From Verrucomicrobiota bacterium (GTDB lineage: Bacteria > Verrucomicrobiota > Kiritimatiellia > SS1-B-03-39 > UBA6053): a stretch of DNA of 64,000 bases. The stretch is taken from positions 88,353 through 152,352 of the forward strand of contig JAFIGD010000005.1 in assembly GCA_020831625.1 (NCBI GenBank), read 5' to 3'. Positions 62,373-64,000 of this stretch are shown here, piece after piece (the first letter of the stretch is position 1; each line of letters opens with the position of its first letter). Both the position numbers and the translations under genes were made by a program. Under the pieces are notes generated by a model. The model searched no databases. It was not told where the DNA came from and saw only the letters and a list, made by a program, of their open reading frames with translations.

Positions 62373-64000
62373 TTGAACGTGAACGGGGAACGCATTGTCG
62401 AACAGGCTTACACCGACAATCCCGACGACTTCACCCGCAGCATCAGTGATTTCCTCGGACGCACCCTCCGCACCGAGCAGCCAAGCCCCACCGGCACCGG
62501 CCTCGCCGTCACCCACAACCACTACGAACCCGGCACCGGACGGCTCCTCAAAACCGTAGACCCCTCTGGCCTCGCCACCCTCTACGTTTATAACGAGCGC
62601 GGCGAACAATATCGCACCGTCATCGATGTCAACGACAACGACACCGTCGACTTCGCCGGCCCAGACCGCATCAGCGAGAGCTCCACCGCGTACGAGTACG
62701 TCACCTCCGAGTTGTCCGCCGTGTCGGAACTATCCAACCAGTGGCTGCGCGTCACCCGCGCCTACACCTACAAGCACGGCACCGACCAGCCCGTCCTCGT
62801 CTCCACCACCTGGACCTCCCTCGACGGCCTTGAAACCGTGTCCGACTCCCTCGGCCTCATCAGCCACTCGAAAACGGTGCGCGACCCGCAAACCGCCACC
62901 GTCACCCAAACCACCACCGCGCCCGACGGCTCCTACACTGTGTCGGTCACGCAAAACGGACTCCCCCAGTACACCGCCCGTTACGATGCCGACGACGTGC
63001 AGCTCAGCCGACAGGACTTCGGGTATGACCTATGGAACCGCCGCAACCAAGTCACCGACGCCGGCACCGGAACCACCCTGACCACCTTCCATGTGGACGG
63101 TTCTGTCGCCACCGTCACCCAAAACCCCGGCACCGCGTTGGAACAACAGACCGCCTTCCTGTCCTCCGGACTCGGAACCCTCGGTTACACACCCCAGGGC
63201 GGCCGCATCGAGCAGGTGACCCTGCCCGACAGCACCACCGTCATGCGCGAATACTATCCCACTGGCGAACTCATGAGCCAGTACGGATCCCGTCAATACC
63301 CCGTCGCGTACACCCACGATTACGCCGGGCGCATGAAAACCCTCACCACCTGGCAGGATTTCGACGGCGACACCGGCGCCGCCGTCACCACCTGGAATTA
63401 CAACGACGCCGGAGTCCTCGTCTCCAAACGCTACCCCGACACCCTCGGCCCCGACTACGAACACGACATCCGCGGACTCCTCACCAAACGTCGCCATTCC
63501 CGCCAAAGCCTTGGCGACGGCGGGTGGGCACGCCTCGAAACCGTTTACACCTATAACGCCCTCGGCGAACTGACAAACGTCGACTACCCCGGCTCCGCCA
63601 CGCCCTCAGTGGTGAATTCCTATGACCGGCAGGGGCGCCTAACGGAAGTTCAGGACGCCTCCGGCACCCGGAAATACGAGTACGAGGACTTCCAGCTCGT
63701 TCGTGAAAAATACACCGCCGGACTGCTCGAAGACTGGAAAATCGAGCGGGATCATGATGCCCTCCGGCGCGCCGAAAGCGTGGACCTTCAGCATGACAAT
63801 ATCTCAGTTCACGCAATCACCTATGGATTTGATGAAAACATCAGCAGACTCCAAACCGTCACCGGCCACGGTATCACCAACACCTACGCCTACCAGACTA
63901 ACCGAAACTTGCTATCGACTCTTGACCAGGGCGGCGTGCAGGGCGTATCCTATACCCACGATGCCCTCAATCGCCTGACCGAAATTGCAACCACTGTTGA
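62373..64000 (+). CDS. Rhs/YD-repeat protein fragment, runs off the right edge
   Basis: The frame is open from 62346 to the end of the window (no stop at 64000); the first start codons are TTG 62373 and GTG 62379. The protein has many YD-type repeats: YVYNERGEQYRTVID, YDADDVQLSRQDFGYD, YNDAGVLVSKRY, YTYNALGELTNVDYPG, YDRQGRLTEVQDASG and YTHDALNRLTEI. Rhs proteins form hollow shells that carry C-terminal toxins or are wall-associated. No signal peptide or N-terminal domain is present; coding begins in mid-repeat directly after a tandem repeat and palindrome, so this is probably a 5'-truncated copy. The C-terminus, which would show any toxin, lies outside the window. Confidence 0.8.
   Translation, partial: MNVNGERIVEQAYTDNPDDFTRSISDFLGRTLRTEQPSPTGTGLAVTHNHYEPGTGRLLKTVDPSGLATLYVYNERGEQYRTVIDVNDNDTVDFAGPDRISESSTAYEYVTSELSAVSELSNQWLRVTRAYTYKHGTDQPVLVSTTWTSLDGLETVSDSLGLISHSKTVRDPQTATVTQTTTAPDGSYTVSVTQNGLPQYTARYDADDVQLSRQDFGYDLWNRRNQVTDAGTGTTLTTFHVDGSVATVTQNPGTALEQQTAFLSSGLGTLGYTPQGGRIEQVTLPDSTTVMREYYPTGELMSQYGSRQYPVAYTHDYAGRMKTLTTWQDFDGDTGAAVTTWNYNDAGVLVSKRYPDTLGPDYEHDIRGLLTKRRHSRQSLGDGGWARLETVYTYNALGELTNVDYPGSATPSVVNSYDRQGRLTEVQDASGTRKYEYEDFQLVREKYTAGLLEDWKIERDHDALRRAESVDLQHDNISVHAITYGFDENISRLQTVTGHGITNTYAYQTNRNLLSTLDQGGVQGVSYTHDALNRLTEIATTV

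Overview
The window is a high-GC chromosomal segment of a Gram-negative bacterium with an outer membrane (waaA, an AsmA-like protein). The best guess is a member of the PVC group, probably Verrucomicrobiota (Opitutia or Coraliomargarita-like), with Kiritimatiellota or Lentisphaerota as alternatives. The reasons are PEP-CTERM surface proteins, regulators of the XylR type (periplasmic-binding-like domain fused to AraC HTH), a GldA/GldF/GldG-like plus DUF4340 transporter, very large Calx-beta/PKD/Ig/Fn3 secreted proteins, heparinase-like and GH39 enzymes, and many short palindromic and microsatellite-like repeats. This placement is inference; there is no rRNA in the window.

Region by region. 1-2.5 kb: 3' part of a PQQ-propeller protein open at the left edge. 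2.5-2.9 kb: a gene graveyard with remnants of a histidine phosphatase and a methyltransferase. 2.9-5.9 kb: a XylR-like regulator divergent from a PEP-CTERM protein, then about 1 kb of repeat-rich non-coding DNA. 5.9-11 kb: a minus-strand cluster (AraC regulator, medium-chain dehydrogenase, alpha-L-iduronidase-like GH39, oligogalacturonate-lyase-like propeller) that looks like a catabolic locus for a uronic-acid-containing glycan. 11-12.8 kb: a REP-associated transposase remnant, GC-rich repeats and a stop-interrupted AraC regulator. 12.9-17 kb: a second PEP-CTERM protein and a large heparinase-like secreted protein. 17-17.6 kb: rpmI-rplT on the minus strand. 17.8-22.3 kb: a sugar ABC importer in which the binding protein is fused to the MalF-type permease and the MalG-type partner carries a large repetitive insert.

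22.4-44 kb holds three giant plus-strand genes in a row (3249, 1886 and 1949 aa). Each has an N-terminal membrane or signal segment, a different protease catalytic domain (subtilisin S8, then two metzincin-type zinc proteases), a long train of adhesion-type beta domains, and a similar short C-terminal module ending in FYRxR. The first and third share their last 500-odd residues, in places identical at nucleotide level. This is the most distinctive system in the window.

44.1-53.9 kb is a compact plus-strand housekeeping block: Nfu/NifU-like Fe-S carrier, PpsR-type kinase/phosphorylase, ABC ATPase, ABC-2 permease, GldG-like protein, DUF4340 protein, AsmA-like protein and PrmA-like methyltransferase, many with overlapping stops and starts. 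53.9-56.7 kb: AraC regulator divergent from a Gfo/Idh/MocA oxidoreductase, then an EF-hand protein. 56.9-57.1 kb: tRNA-Leu(CAA) and tRNA-Tyr(GUA). 57.1-62.3 kb: a 976-aa secreted helical-repeat protein of unknown function, a UPF0149-like protein and waaA, into which palindromic repeats have been absorbed. 62.3-64 kb: a tandem repeat tract, then an Rhs/YD-repeat reading frame that starts abruptly and runs off the right edge.
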